NCBI GenBank assembly: GCA_002381045.1
Contig: DFWT01000206.1
Coordinates: 1-26,287, forward strand
DNA from: Rhodoferax sp. UBA4127
GTDB taxonomy: Bacteria; Pseudomonadota; Gammaproteobacteria; Burkholderiales; Burkholderiaceae_C
Reading direction: 5' to 3'
DNA length: 26,287 bases
Of this stretch, positions 1 to 8,892 are shown in pieces. How positions within the stretch are numbered: position 1 is the first letter of the stretch; every line of letters begins with the position of its first letter. A program made the position numbers and the translations under genes. The notes below the pieces were generated by a model. The model worked only from the letters and a program-made list of their open reading frames with translations. It did no database searches and was not told the DNA's origin.

Positions 1-273
1 GGATTGAGGCGGCATACGCCAGCGCGGGTTGACCAATTGGCAGCTGGAAGCAGTCCGCAGCCCTGCAGTCATTCGTGGCGTGCTCCACAGTGCACAAACC
101 AGTCAGCCATGTCGGCCACAATTGTGTGGCGGAAACCGATCTCTTAGCAGTCAATGTGACATCATTAAGCACAAAGAATGAGCTCAATCCGCAAAAAAGC
201 AGTCGCTCGCCAAACTATGCGCGTTGGCAGCTCGACTTGTGCAATGGTTTGCCGCCCGGAGGGGGACGGAAAA

Positions 274-750
274 TCAATACTTGAGTTTGAGTTTATCCAA
301 CTGCTCCTTGGTCAAAGCCGGTACATCACCGCGTGCTGTCATGCGGTTGAGGTTCCAACCGCCTTCTCCGACCCAGGCTTTGAGGACGGCCAGATTGGAA
401 GCGCGCTCAGGGTCGGTTTCACCCAGACTTTTGTACATATTTCCGGGTTTGCCGCCTGAGTACGGGCTGGTGCCGTCGTCCAGACGGCGCATGAAGGCAC
501 CGGTGGACGGGTAGGCAATCAGAATCACCAGGTCTTCATAGGTGTCGGTGCGAGGGCCAGACTCGGCCTTCTTGTATTTCGCCTCGTCCAGTTTGAACTC
601 GGCCATGGACGGTGCACCGGGTGCTGAGTGGCACTCGGCGCAATACTTCTTAATGATCGGTGCCACATCCGCGCGGTAGCTTACATCAGCAGCCATAGTC
701 GGCAGCGCGATAACCAGGCAGGCAGCGCCAGCGATGAGGTTCAATTGCAT
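274..750 (-). CDS. Periplasmic c-type cytochrome, small
   Basis: The 158-residue product starts with a hydrophobic signal peptide (residues 1 to about 20, ending PTMAAD) and carries one heme-binding motif CAECH (C37, C40, H41) shortly after it. One covalently bound heme c in the periplasm is therefore expected, and the protein should carry electrons between periplasmic or membrane partners. Candidate axial methionines are in PSMAEF, GNMYKS and NRMTAR; I cannot tell which is used. The heme motif near the N-terminus fits a class I-like cytochrome, but the partner enzyme is not in the window. It is transcribed leftwards, and the 273 bases beyond its stop hold no gene that I can support. The family assignment rests on the signal peptide plus the heme motif only. 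Confidence 0.85.
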   Translation of the reverse strand: MQLNLIAGAACLVIALPTMAADVSYRADVAPIIKKYCAECHSAPGAPSMAEFKLDEAKYKKAESGPRTDTYEDLVILIAYPSTGAFMRRLDDGTSPYSGGKPGNMYKSLGETDPERASNLAVLKAWVGEGGWNLNRMTARGDVPALTKEQLDKLKLKY

Positions 751-1027
751 ACGTTGTCCTTAAACAAGCGGTGGATAGATTGAATGCGGGGGCACCTAGT
801 AACCCAATCACAGTGTCTGCGGGGTCATTCACATTGGTTCGTGCGGTGGCACACACAGAATCACAATTTTTTGGTATGGACGCAGAAACAGCGCATGGTT
901 TGTCACAGCGTTGACCGGTGCTGACGAACTTCGCTGCCCTGAACCCGAGACCTACATCCTGATACGGGCCGGTCTGGGCCAATGTGGAGTCATGAATGTG
1001 AACGTCGGGTATAGCCGATGCCTGGGT

Positions 1028-1351
1028 TCAGCCCAAAGGGCGGAAGGCAAATGGTCGTGCCGTTGGAGGACCTTTGCCACGCGACTTGCGCATTGCAGGG
1101 GGTGCCGAACCGGGACCGCGGCGTTCGTGAAAATCTTGAGTGATGCCCTGACTCAGGTCATATTCTTCCCGCTTTTCAATGTCTGACAATACAGCGTAAG
1201 CGCGGTTAACGTTCAACATCCTCTCTCCCGCGTCTTCAGTGTTCGGATTTTTATCTGGATGTTCCTGCTGAGCAAGGCAGCGGTAGGCGGCCCTGATCAC
1301 CACAATGCTAGCGCTCGGGCTGACTTCAAGCGTCTCGTAAAAAGATTTCAT
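1028..1351 (-). CDS. Small J-domain (DnaJ-like) co-chaperone
   Basis: The 107-residue product is essentially one J domain: FYETLEVSPSAS at residues 4-15, the invariant HPD tripeptide at 31-33 (HPDKNPN), and NRAYAVLSD in helix III. A short basic tail follows. J domains stimulate the ATPase of DnaK-type Hsp70. The zinc-finger and C-terminal substrate domains of full DnaJ are absent, so this is a class C type J protein whose client is set by something else. AGGAG lies six bases before the ATG and supports the start. The putative left end of the Tn7-like element begins about 110 bases upstream, so insertion may have separated this gene from its original promoter. Confidence 0.85.
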   Translation of the reverse strand: MKSFYETLEVSPSASIVVIRAAYRCLAQQEHPDKNPNTEDAGERMLNVNRAYAVLSDIEKREEYDLSQGITQDFHERRGPGSAPPAMRKSRGKGPPTARPFAFRPLG

Positions 1352-1904
1352 GGAACTCCTATTTGACCTCTCCCATCTATGGATGAAGATTTGGGAACAC
1401 AGTCACGCAGGATTCAACATCTTTTTAAGTGTGCCGTCTGTGCAATCAATCACACACAAATGTAGGCATTAGCAAAGTTTTGCCGGGAAAACAGGCGCTT
1501 ACCAATGGAGAACACAAGATTGAAATTCAAACAATTGCCGATACATGGGTGAAAGAATTGCCGTTTTTCATAATCTTAGGGCAAAGAAATGCCGCTTGAG
1601 AGTTGGTGACAGAATTGCGGCTGAGTCATGCCGAACAAAAGGGCGCACACTGTGCACAGAAATCGTACAGAGGTAAATGAAATTACCAGTAAGCTAAGCA
1701 GCACGGTGAGCTACAAGCCTTTACAGTCGTAGCAACGACGAGGCTCAGCAAGTGCACTTGAAAACGAAACGACCTAGGTGACTACAGTCGGATGCCAGCG
1801 GTGTTATGTCGACTTTGAGACAACAACGCTGAGGTAGCCTAAAACACGACGCATGCACCAATGCTAACTTGCCGGCACAGGCGCCAAATCCAATTGAAGC
1901 GGCT
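1352..1904. other. Gene-free stretch with the left transposon end
   Basis: No open reading frame here resembles a protein. The first 110 bases are the upstream region of the J-domain gene. From about 1461 the sequence holds the left end of the Tn7-like element, with the motif cluster at 1472-1620. From 1621 to 1904 I see only a weak hairpin (GTCGT at 1726-1730 pairing with ACGAC at 1735-1739, inside a looser GCCT/AGGC stem), which could help terminate the leftward tns transcript. It has no clear T-run. Confidence 0.5.
1472..1620 (+). repeat. Cluster of five TnsB-binding-like motifs, left end
   Basis: Five direct copies of a degenerate 14-mer are visible: GCAAAGTTTTGCCG at 1472, TCAAACAATTGCCG at 1527, TGAAAGAATTGCCG at 1550, GCAAAGAAATGCCG at 1581 and TGACAGAATTGCGG at 1607. 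Spacings between starts are 55, 23, 31 and 26. In Tn7-like elements the transposase TnsB binds several such sites of about 20 bp near each end, with an asymmetric layout. The first copy sits 11 bases inside the proposed TGT tip. The repeats are seen directly; their role as TnsB sites is inferred. Confidence 0.65.
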
Positions 1905-3842
1905 TCAGTTTGCTGGATTGGTCCTGTGATCATCGGCATCGGGAGGACGCGACCCAAATCTATCGTCCTCACCACACGAAATCGCGGAATTGGAGCACTG
2001 GGCCACCGCCAACAAGTCAGGGATCCGCAATAGTGCCCCACGCCCACCATCTGGTTTGATTGCCGTTACACCGACTCTCTGGAGACTGGAAACCAAGCTG
2101 CGAGACCTTGATTTAAGCGCTCTAGCCTGAAAAGCCAGTGGTATGTAGGTTTGAAGAAATGTTACGAGATCATGTAGTTCAATTACCCAAGGCTTCCCTA
2201 GAGCCAAGGGCTCCTTCCTAGCGGGCAAGATACCGATATCAATCCAAGCTTTGACCGCATCGTAGTGAGCATTTGTCAAAAATGCCACCTGCTCCAATGT
2301 CAGGCATCGGGCAACATATTTGCTACATATTCGCCTTTCAACTTCGGCTTCTGAAAACATCAGTCCGCCAATTGTAAGGCTCCCATCCTGCCCAATTGGC
2401 TTGAGTTCCCCCAGCGCAATCGCCCGGAATAAGTTAATAAGCCGCTGACGATCGGTCGTAAGGCGCAAGTTCAAGTTTTTTAGCAAAACAAACGGAACAT
2501 TTTCGGAATCGCGTTTTAACGGAGTATTTGAAAGCAATCGATGTATCAGTGCAACGAGGGAACCCCGTTGAATATCCCCGGAAACAACAGGGGCAAGAGT
2601 ACGAATATCAGATCGTGTAATCCAACTGGATTCCCGCAGAATCATGTATACAGCTTCTGGAACCTGCAAAAGTTTGATTGCAACAGTATCATTAATGTAG
2701 TCAAACTGCACTTCCAGCAGGCGATCGACTTCCCCTTTTGAAACAAAGCGTTGCCGATATCCAGCGGATACATCATGCACCCGTGCATCGATCAGCTTTC
2801 TGTCAATTCCCTCGTTCAGTCGTTCAGCCACTATATGCAATTTGACTGCGACCTCCGCAATAGAAAACCAATATTTCTCAACCGTTGCAAAAGTCTTTAC
2901 GCAATGGGTTCGCGAATTGAGTACCCCTTGGTGGGCGAGCACCAGTTGATTCGCTGCCATGACGCGTAGGGGATCATATGCTGAGTGCGAATGTTTACGG
3001 AATAAGAAAAAATACCATCGTCTATATTTTGACGCAGCACCGGTGGACGCAGTCGAGGCGCAATCAATTAACTCCTTAATTCGGCGGTTAAAGTTGTGTG
3101 GCCAATTGTCAAGTAGATTCAACATCGGTGCCAATGTTTCTACGGCTTCTGATACATCTTTAGGAAGCGGTGCCAGACCACCATTACGCAAATGTATTTC
3201 AACTTTGCCCTCCGAAAGGAATCGAATCAGATTAAACACAAAGAGATCAATGTCAGGTGGAACGCCATTATCCAAGTTAAAGGGAAACCTAGCGTCACTA
3301 GGTTTAACGCCAATTAGCAAGTTTGCAAGTTCGACTTCAGCAGTTGAGGCCTTTTCAACATGCTGTCGCCTCAAGTCAGACCCGCAATCACAAATATGAG
3401 CTAACGGACGGTCATGCCTAATTCCATTTCCACACGATTGACATTTATCTTGCAGACGTGTGCCATGTACAGGGCACGCTACAGCAAGCCGGTTTGACCA
3501 AAGCTGTCTAGAATATGAGGAAACTTCTAGGCACGTAGGACATATTCCTTCCGTTGATGGATTGACAAAATATTGACGCAGCGCAGGGACTCTGGGAGTA
3601 AAAGAAGGAGCCATCGACAGGACAACTGAAAGATCAATTTTTAGTGCACTGGCTAACGTCCTCAATCTCATAGCCGGAATATGAATTCCTCTGGATATAC
3701 CGAGTTCGCGTAACAGATTAAGTCTAGACAGCAATACGTTTTCTCTTGCCCATCGTGACAAAAAACTCGCCAGGGACTCATCCGGGTACGGATCAAGTCG
3801 ATTTATCCAATTTAGAACTTTGATATTGCTACGACTTGTCAT
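1905..3842 (-). CDS. tniQ: TniQ/TnsD-family target-site selector
   Basis: The 645-residue product has the TniQ N-terminal signature (LDPYPDESLASFLSRWARENVL, residues 17-38). It is followed by a zinc-finger region with C101/C104, C123/H126, C134/C137 and C151/C153, all typical of TniQ/TnsD. In Tn7-like elements these proteins read the target DNA and recruit TnsC. At about 645 residues it is well beyond short TniQ proteins and in the range of TnsD, which suggests recognition of a specific site rather than Tn5053-style targeting. The ATG at 3842 comes one base after the tnsC stop (TGACATG), showing translational coupling; an upstream in-frame ATG at 4031 would overlap tnsC and lacks family similarity. 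The final 25 or so residues look unlike a folded domain. Confidence 0.88.
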   Translation of the reverse strand: MTSRSNIKVLNWINRLDPYPDESLASFLSRWARENVLLSRLNLLRELGISRGIHIPAMRLRTLASALKIDLSVVLSMAPSFTPRVPALRQYFVNPSTEGICPTCLEVSSYSRQLWSNRLAVACPVHGTRLQDKCQSCGNGIRHDRPLAHICDCGSDLRRQHVEKASTAEVELANLLIGVKPSDARFPFNLDNGVPPDIDLFVFNLIRFLSEGKVEIHLRNGGLAPLPKDVSEAVETLAPMLNLLDNWPHNFNRRIKELIDCASTASTGAASKYRRWYFFLFRKHSHSAYDPLRVMAANQLVLAHQGVLNSRTHCVKTFATVEKYWFSIAEVAVKLHIVAERLNEGIDRKLIDARVHDVSAGYRQRFVSKGEVDRLLEVQFDYINDTVAIKLLQVPEAVYMILRESSWITRSDIRTLAPVVSGDIQRGSLVALIHRLLSNTPLKRDSENVPFVLLKNLNLRLTTDRQRLINLFRAIALGELKPIGQDGSLTIGGLMFSEAEVERRICSKYVARCLTLEQVAFLTNAHYDAVKAWIDIGILPARKEPLALGKPWVIELHDLVTFLQTYIPLAFQARALKSRSRSLVSSLQRVGVTAIKPDGGRGALLRIPDLLAVAQCSNSAISCGEDDRFGSRPPDADDHRTNPAN

Positions 3843-3843
3843 G

Positions 3844-4785
3844 TCAATTTCCTCGTCCGCCGTTCCTGCTAGCGCGTGCAATTGCATCCTTGTGAGCTCT
3901 TTGAAGTAGCACCGTGTCAAATCCCTTAAAATCAACTGGATTGCCGTGGGAACCAATTTGATACTTATCCTGATACGCACGGGTGAGTAGCGCTGAATCA
4001 AGACATTTTTGTTTCCTACCAATGACTTCAATGCGAGCTAAAAAATCCATCGCTTTACCGATGTAGCCACCGCCCCCATAGTAGATGACCTGTACGATAC
4101 GGTCATACTCAACTTGAATGTCCCAGCCATTTTCTTTGAGATGAACAAGGCCGGCAGTCAACGTGTCTTGAAACTGCCTTCTGTCATGTTCAACTCCCCA
4201 GGAATAAGGTAGTAGCGTCACACCTGTAAGACCACGATTTGCAAGTTGGTCGTTATCCGTATAAATACGGCTGACATGTGAAAGCCCTGCGATAACCACT
4301 GAGATTCCAAAGAGATCTCCAAGTTCTTTGAACCAATCCGCGGTCCGGCGGTTATCCTTGGTTTGCGCTCTCGAGGTCGATCTCCTTTCAACCAAATGAT
4401 TAGACTCGTCTACCAATATGACAACAGTGCCAGATCTAGTCATCGCTTTACTTGCCTGATCAAGAATTTCAGAGATCTTGCCCTTAACCTGAATGTCGCC
4501 AATAATTGTTTGAATGATTCTGGTGGCTAGTGCCTCATTGGACGCTGCCGCTGGCATCGGTACGTAAATCACTTTTTTATGACCGGATGCACTCAAGCGG
4601 TTGGCAAATAATGTCTCAATATCTTTGAGTAATGCTGACTTACCGCACCGCGAATCACCAAGCACAGGAAAGACAAAGGGTGCACCCCCCTCAATTGCGC
4701 GCTCTATTTCATCAACGAGAGCATCGGATGCCTTTGCATACTGTTCATGATCAAATATCCAGCTTTCAAAGATGCCTTTACTCAT
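3844..4785 (-). CDS. tnsC: TnsC/TniB-like AAA+ ATPase of the transposon
   Basis: The 313-residue product has Walker A GDSRCGKS at residues 43-50 and Walker B VILVDES at 122-128, with an AAA+ core as in TniB/TnsC. TnsC-type ATPases form a filament on target DNA, receive the target signal from TniQ, and license TnsA/TnsB to cut. The length is near TniB (about 300) and shorter than Tn7 TnsC (about 555), so this belongs to the short TnsC class found in Tn5053-like and many newer Tn7-like elements. Its ATG overlaps the tnsB stop (ATGA at 4782-4785) and its own stop is one base before tniQ, so expression of all three is tightly coupled. Confidence 0.88.
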   Translation of the reverse strand: MSKGIFESWIFDHEQYAKASDALVDEIERAIEGGAPFVFPVLGDSRCGKSALLKDIETLFANRLSASGHKKVIYVPMPAAASNEALATRIIQTIIGDIQVKGKISEILDQASKAMTRSGTVVILVDESNHLVERRSTSRAQTKDNRRTADWFKELGDLFGISVVIAGLSHVSRIYTDNDQLANRGLTGVTLLPYSWGVEHDRRQFQDTLTAGLVHLKENGWDIQVEYDRIVQVIYYGGGGYIGKAMDFLARIEVIGRKQKCLDSALLTRAYQDKYQIGSHGNPVDFKGFDTVLLQRAHKDAIARASRNGGRGN

Positions 4786-6740
4786 TTTCTGTCTCCCATC
4801 ATTCGACCTTTTGGAGCAATGGTCTCTTCAGACGGGCATATGATCGCTTTGCACGGCTCTTGAGTTTCGTGAGCTTGGTATACAGTGAAATTTGACATCG
4901 TCTGACGTGTATGATTCTCAGCGGCATCAAGTAAGGCGGTGAATCTCGCTTGCTTGGCGCGACCTCGACTAGTCTTCGCCGTCTCCTCCAATCGGTGATA
5001 CTCGGCTAGGCTGTGAGAAAAAGCTCGACGATTGAGTTCTTTTCCTTCTAGACGGATCAGACGTCTGATTTCTTTTGCTGTAGCCCGATCAACAATACTT
5101 CCTTCATGGGTCTTCTCGTACGCGGGAACAGGTTCCCCACCGGACTTCGAAATGACATGAATGACGGTAGCATCAAGATCAGAATAAAGAAATTCATATT
5201 GATCAGGCCCAAATTTTCCGTACATCTTGGCGAGGTCATCCGAGTGATAAAGCCAACCCTCGAATGAAATTCCATCATGCCCCAATCGTCGCTTGTCTCG
5301 CTTAAACGATAAGCTGCGCTCAAACTCTGCACGGCTTATTGGAACGGGCTCAGTATGTGTCTTCTTCATGCCGACTAAGATGTCAAGTGGCGCAACAGCC
5401 TTCTTGATAATCGTTGATCGCAGATCATTCATCAACATCGAATATTTATCATAAACAAAACGGTAAATTAGTCCACGTAACGCATCAATATCGAACAGTT
5501 TTTCGTCATTTGGGGGAGTTCTCTTGGTCCCATTCACACTCGAAGTTGTTGCGCCAGGCAGTGTGAGGATGTACTTCTTGAGGGTCCCATTAAAACGTTC
5601 AACGTGGGGTTTCTCCTCTGGCCGGTATGGTGTACAGCGCGCCATATCGCCAAAAAGATGGTAAACGAGCTCTTCAGCTGTATTTCCGATGAATTCAGCA
5701 CCGTTATCTACACGAAGCAAGATTGGCTTTCCAAATACTTCGATTCGATTTTTAATTTTGTAGCGCTTGTCGAAGTCGTCCGGCTTAGCAAACAGCATAA
5801 ACCGAAGACACTCCACAAACGGCAAGGTGGATGGTTTTTGTATTGTTAGATGTAGCCCAACTACATATCCCGTGGCAACATCTATCGCTACATATAAAAC
5901 CGGTCTACCAACTTCCTTTCCGCTCTCATCGCAAATTAAAATGTCGAGGACCGTCGCATCCATTTCGACACAGTCCCAAAGTACACTGGACGTATGAGCG
6001 TGTACAGCGACCCTGGTAATAGAACGCCCTGATCGGCCATCCATTCTTAACTTCGTCAAGACACTCCACGGAATGGCGCGTAAGTAGTTCTTAAGATGTT
6101 GCATTGAGCGTGGCGGTGGTCGACTATCTTTTCCATATATCTCGCGCCACTGCTCATCATATTTAGCTTCTATTAGCGCCCAAGCAGCGCTAATTGTGAA
6201 CCTGTCGCTGTCAATCATTGCAAGGTTCACCACGCTTTTGATTACCGCCAATAGGACTTCGTCAGGCCCTTGCCGACGGTTTCCACAAAGGTGCCATTTG
6301 GGCGATACTCGTGATTCATGCCCCTTACCTTTCTCTTGCCAGATTCGCAAGGTTCTTTCGCTTGGTGGGCGACCAAGATTGTTCTCTCGAAAGTAAGTGG
6401 CGAGTTCACTCAGAATATCTTTCATGAGTACGCCCTTGCTCCGTCGTGTCTCGACAAATTGAAGGGTTTGTGTAATTCTCTTTCTGCGTTCAGGCGCCTT
6501 TTTTGATTCATTCTCCTTCCAACCAGCTGTCACTGGTTGCAGCATTCCACTGCCATCTGGAACAAGCAATTGGGCATGGCCGTCAGCGATTTCGCGACGA
6601 AGTTCGTCTGGTGTTCGAATTTCCATATCGCCGTCATCTGAATGAATCTCCAACTTGTCGTGACTCAATCGCAACTGGCCCACATAGCAATGCTTGCCGT
6701 TTCGCAAAATCCTAAGACCGCTTTCAAGCCTTTGCGTCAT
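4782..6740 (-). CDS. tnsB: TnsB/TniA-like DDE transposase
   Basis: The 652-residue product contains a retroviral-type integrase core. D261 lies in VEMDATVLD, D345 in RVDNGAEF and E381 in HVERFNGTL, giving a D-D-35-E spacing. N-terminal helices (residues about 85-140) look like DNA-binding HTH segments used to bind the element ends, and a C-terminal region after 430 should contact TnsC. TnsB makes the 3' cuts and joins them to the target. The start at 6740 follows the tnsA stop by one base (TGACATG), the same junction design as tnsC/tniQ. The gene contains the palindrome TCAGACGTCTGA (5057-5068), also found upstream of xre. Confidence 0.92.
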   Translation of the reverse strand: MTQRLESGLRILRNGKHCYVGQLRLSHDKLEIHSDDGDMEIRTPDELRREIADGHAQLLVPDGSGMLQPVTAGWKENESKKAPERRKRITQTLQFVETRRSKGVLMKDILSELATYFRENNLGRPPSERTLRIWQEKGKGHESRVSPKWHLCGNRRQGPDEVLLAVIKSVVNLAMIDSDRFTISAAWALIEAKYDEQWREIYGKDSRPPPRSMQHLKNYLRAIPWSVLTKLRMDGRSGRSITRVAVHAHTSSVLWDCVEMDATVLDILICDESGKEVGRPVLYVAIDVATGYVVGLHLTIQKPSTLPFVECLRFMLFAKPDDFDKRYKIKNRIEVFGKPILLRVDNGAEFIGNTAEELVYHLFGDMARCTPYRPEEKPHVERFNGTLKKYILTLPGATTSSVNGTKRTPPNDEKLFDIDALRGLIYRFVYDKYSMLMNDLRSTIIKKAVAPLDILVGMKKTHTEPVPISRAEFERSLSFKRDKRRLGHDGISFEGWLYHSDDLAKMYGKFGPDQYEFLYSDLDATVIHVISKSGGEPVPAYEKTHEGSIVDRATAKEIRRLIRLEGKELNRRAFSHSLAEYHRLEETAKTSRGRAKQARFTALLDAAENHTRQTMSNFTVYQAHETQEPCKAIICPSEETIAPKGRMMGDRK

Positions 6741-6741
6741 G

Positions 6742-7671
6742 TCAGCTCTCCAAATCTAGGTTCAAGAGTTGAAGATGACTAAGATCCCCATACGCGTGCC
6801 AAAGTGCAGTGTTCACACTAAAAGGCCCAGCGCGGAGGTCACATGCGATGACGCCAGCAACCAAACCAAGATAGATCGTCAGGTCGGAGACTAGGGCCCG
6901 AATCGAGCCCAAAGAAAATGAACCATTCTGTTTGGAGATGACGCTACCCAAATTGGCCACTTGCGCAATGACATCATTTGTGTTGCGATACCGGACACTG
7001 TCGCGCAGATTCACAAGATTGGTGTGGAGTCCTTCGTATTCGAATTCAGAGTTTTTCACGACGAGATAGTTGTATCCCAGATTGTTGAGAACACGGCGGC
7101 GTCGATCCAAAGAATCAGTCAATTTATCTACTTCGCAATTCGACTTGACTTCCACCACTAACGGTACCGGCATAGCAAGCTCAACTAGGAAGTCTGGCGT
7201 GTAAACCCGCTCAAGTTGTTCCACTCCGTCCTTTCGTATGACTCTTCCACGGGGCATGAACGTGACTGCTTCTGACCTACTTTTGAAGATCTTCTCGATG
7301 TCGAGTCGAGCTGTGAACGGCTGCGGTGTGATTCTTTTGGTGCGTGGATCGATGTCCATGGCTAACAAAGCTGTACCTTCGTTTGGACCGTCAACAGGTA
7401 CGTACTTTGGTCCCTTATTACTCCCAATAAGTTGGCTAGACTTCTTATGACCTCGTACTCCCAACGGCCTAGCCATACCCGAGCGCCTACTCATGAGAGA
7501 CTCCATATGCAGAAAATTGAGTTGCACATAGGCAGCGATCCCAGTCGTGAAATCTACAGCCAGTTCCTGCAGGGAAACAGGGTATAGGCGCTGGATATCC
7601 GGCTCGCCGACAAGGCCTAAACCTATAAGAATGTTTCGAAGTCTGCAGTATGCAGCTCGAGCGCTGAACAT
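6742..7671 (-). CDS. tnsA: TnsA-like endonuclease of the transposon
   Basis: The 309-residue product has a TnsA-type restriction-endonuclease fold signature: E134 in SRSEAV, D160 in YTPDF and E174/K176 in VVEVKS, matching the E-D-K catalytic triad of Tn7 TnsA (known family). TnsA makes the 5' cuts that free the element, so the presence of this gene predicts cut-and-paste rather than replicative transposition. The first ATG after an in-frame stop is at 7671. A stronger ribosome-binding context (AGGGA) precedes a different ATG at 7687 in another frame, which would read into tnsA; a leader peptide or an error in the 5' end is possible. The 309 residues exceed Tn7 TnsA (273), mainly in the first 100 residues. 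Confidence 0.85.
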   Translation of the reverse strand: MFSARAAYCRLRNILIGLGLVGEPDIQRLYPVSLQELAVDFTTGIAAYVQLNFLHMESLMSRRSGMARPLGVRGHKKSSQLIGSNKGPKYVPVDGPNEGTALLAMDIDPRTKRITPQPFTARLDIEKIFKSRSEAVTFMPRGRVIRKDGVEQLERVYTPDFLVELAMPVPLVVEVKSNCEVDKLTDSLDRRRRVLNNLGYNYLVVKNSEFEYEGLHTNLVNLRDSVRYRNTNDVIAQVANLGSVISKQNGSFSLGSIRALVSDLTIYLGLVAGVIACDLRAGPFSVNTALWHAYGDLSHLQLLNLDLES

Positions 7672-7872
7672 CGGTGTCGTTAGTCATTTTGAAGTCCCTT
7701 TCGTGCCTAAATGGGCAAACACTTTCCCTGGCAGGCATGCCATGAATCTTGTCGTCGGTGAATACCAAAAATTGGGCGTAAAACACCCATCACCTGAAAG
7801 TCTTCAGGCGATCAGAAGTCGAAAATGAAGGGAGGGCTTGACCGAGATGGGCGCGAGGAGCGATACTGATGG

Positions 7873-7885
7873 TTCAGACGTCAGA
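7873..7885. promoter_or_regulatory. Partial copy of the TCAGACGTC motif
   Basis: TTCAGACGTCAGA matches the first ten bases of the perfect palindrome at 8727-8740 and keeps the last two with one changed base between. It lies in the gap between xre and tnsA, about 200 bases upstream of the tnsA start, where an operator for the tns operon would be expected. Function is inferred. Confidence 0.3.
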
Positions 7886-7906
7886 TCGACTGCCTCGGCG
7901 GTCACC

Positions 7907-7940
7907 AAAACGGGGCACGCCGCAAGGTTTGTCCCGTTTT
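7907..7940 (-). terminator. Rho-independent-type terminator of xre (possibly bidirectional)
   Basis: AAAACGGGGCA at 7907-7917 pairs with TGTCCCGTTTT at 7930-7940, an 11-bp stem with one G-T pair and a 12-base loop, beginning three bases past the xre stop. A- and T-runs at the foot of the stem on both strands would allow termination in either direction. It isolates the tns operon from xre transcription, so tnsA must have its own promoter in 7672-7906. Confidence 0.7.
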
Positions 7941-7943
7941 CTT

Positions 7944-8366
7944 TTACATGATGATCTCCCCGTTGGTTGTCCGATTTGACCCCTCGGGTCGGGATAGAGG
8001 CCTCTGGGTGATCAGATCATTCATCCGGATCAAGTTGTGTATTGTTGTGAGCATGTCGGGATGAACGCATTCAATCTTTTGCCATAGGTCGTTGCAAAAG
8101 AGAAAGGTCGCTGCTGATGAACCGGGCGGCAAGGTGAATCGACGTTTTGAACACTTGAGTGCATTAGCCAACGCCACTTGACATTCGGCGCTTAGATGAA
8201 GTTTGACCAAAACCGCGGTCAAGAATTCATTGCTAGGACTCTTAAGACCGAGTTCCACACTTGAGACGTAGCCTTGTTCATAGCCGAGGAGCACTGCCAA
8301 TTGCCGCTGTGTCATGCCAGCCTGAAGTCGTAAGTCACGCAAAAAAGTGGAAATTGGACTAGCCAT
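7944..8366 (-). CDS. XRE/Cro-type HTH regulator
   Basis: The 140-residue product has an N-terminal helix-turn-helix of the XRE/Cro family (FLRDLRLQAGMTQRQLAVLL then GYEQGYVSSVELG, about residues 7-41). The remaining 100 residues are not recognised. I chose the ATG at 8366 because the HTH follows at once; an upstream in-frame ATG at 8432 would add 22 residues with no family similarity. No good ribosome-binding site precedes either one. Lying between tnsA and the right end, it probably represses the transposition genes and itself. The palindrome at 8727-8740 and the partial copy at 7873-7885 flank it and are candidate binding sites. Confidence 0.8.
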   Translation of the reverse strand: MASPISTFLRDLRLQAGMTQRQLAVLLGYEQGYVSSVELGLKSPSNEFLTAVLVKLHLSAECQVALANALKCSKRRFTLPPGSSAATFLFCNDLWQKIECVHPDMLTTIHNLIRMNDLITQRPLSRPEGSNRTTNGEIIM

Positions 8367-8726
8367 CTGAGAAACTTTTATGTGGAAATATTTGTCGAGT
8401 TCAGGCAAGCATACAGCACTCTTCCAAATCACGCAAGTTGTTGATTCATAACGGTTAATTCACTTTGTGGATGCATGTTCCTCCGAACTGAGTTTCAGTG
8501 AATTTGGATTTCAAAACACACGTCAATTTGAGTGACGGAGCTGCTTTGTGTCTCGCAGTTCGAAGCTCGACAACGTCATACCTGGCAAATGTCAAGTGCT
8601 TGTTTCTACGACATTTGATCCCATCAGATTTTTGACATTGAGGTATTTGCATAAGCCAGCCGTTCCGCAGACATTGAACATCCATGCAGGTCAGCATTCA
8701 GGAAGGGGTGTAGGTTCGAATTGCAG

Positions 8727-8740
8727 TTCAGACGTCTGAA
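8727..8740. promoter_or_regulatory. 14-bp perfect palindrome, candidate XRE operator
   Basis: TTCAGACGTCTGAA reads the same on both strands. Its 12-bp core recurs exactly in tnsB (5057-5068), and a broken copy lies at 7873-7885. The site is about 360 bases upstream of the xre start codon, which is far for simple autorepression, so the true target promoter may be further out or the site may serve the transposon end. Confidence 0.4.
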
Positions 8741-8892
8741 TCAGTTCGTTGGTTCAGCAATCAGCTTACGTCCAATCCAGCGTTCAGCGCGACGCTAGTC
8801 AACTCGCCGTGTGGACCTGCATTGCCTCTGATTTTCAATTGCCTCGTTAATGTTGTTGTCGGTTTCTATCTTGGGAAGTGGCAACTTTTGAT

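Noticed and set aside
1613..8318. AATTGCGGCTGAGTCATGCC at 1613-1632 resembles AATTGCCGCTGTGTCATGCC at 8299-8318 inside the xre gene (18 of 20 identical).
   Set aside because: Similarity stops at once on both sides, and a match of this quality is about what chance allows among all pairs in a 26-kb window. I see no need for a captured xre fragment at the left end.
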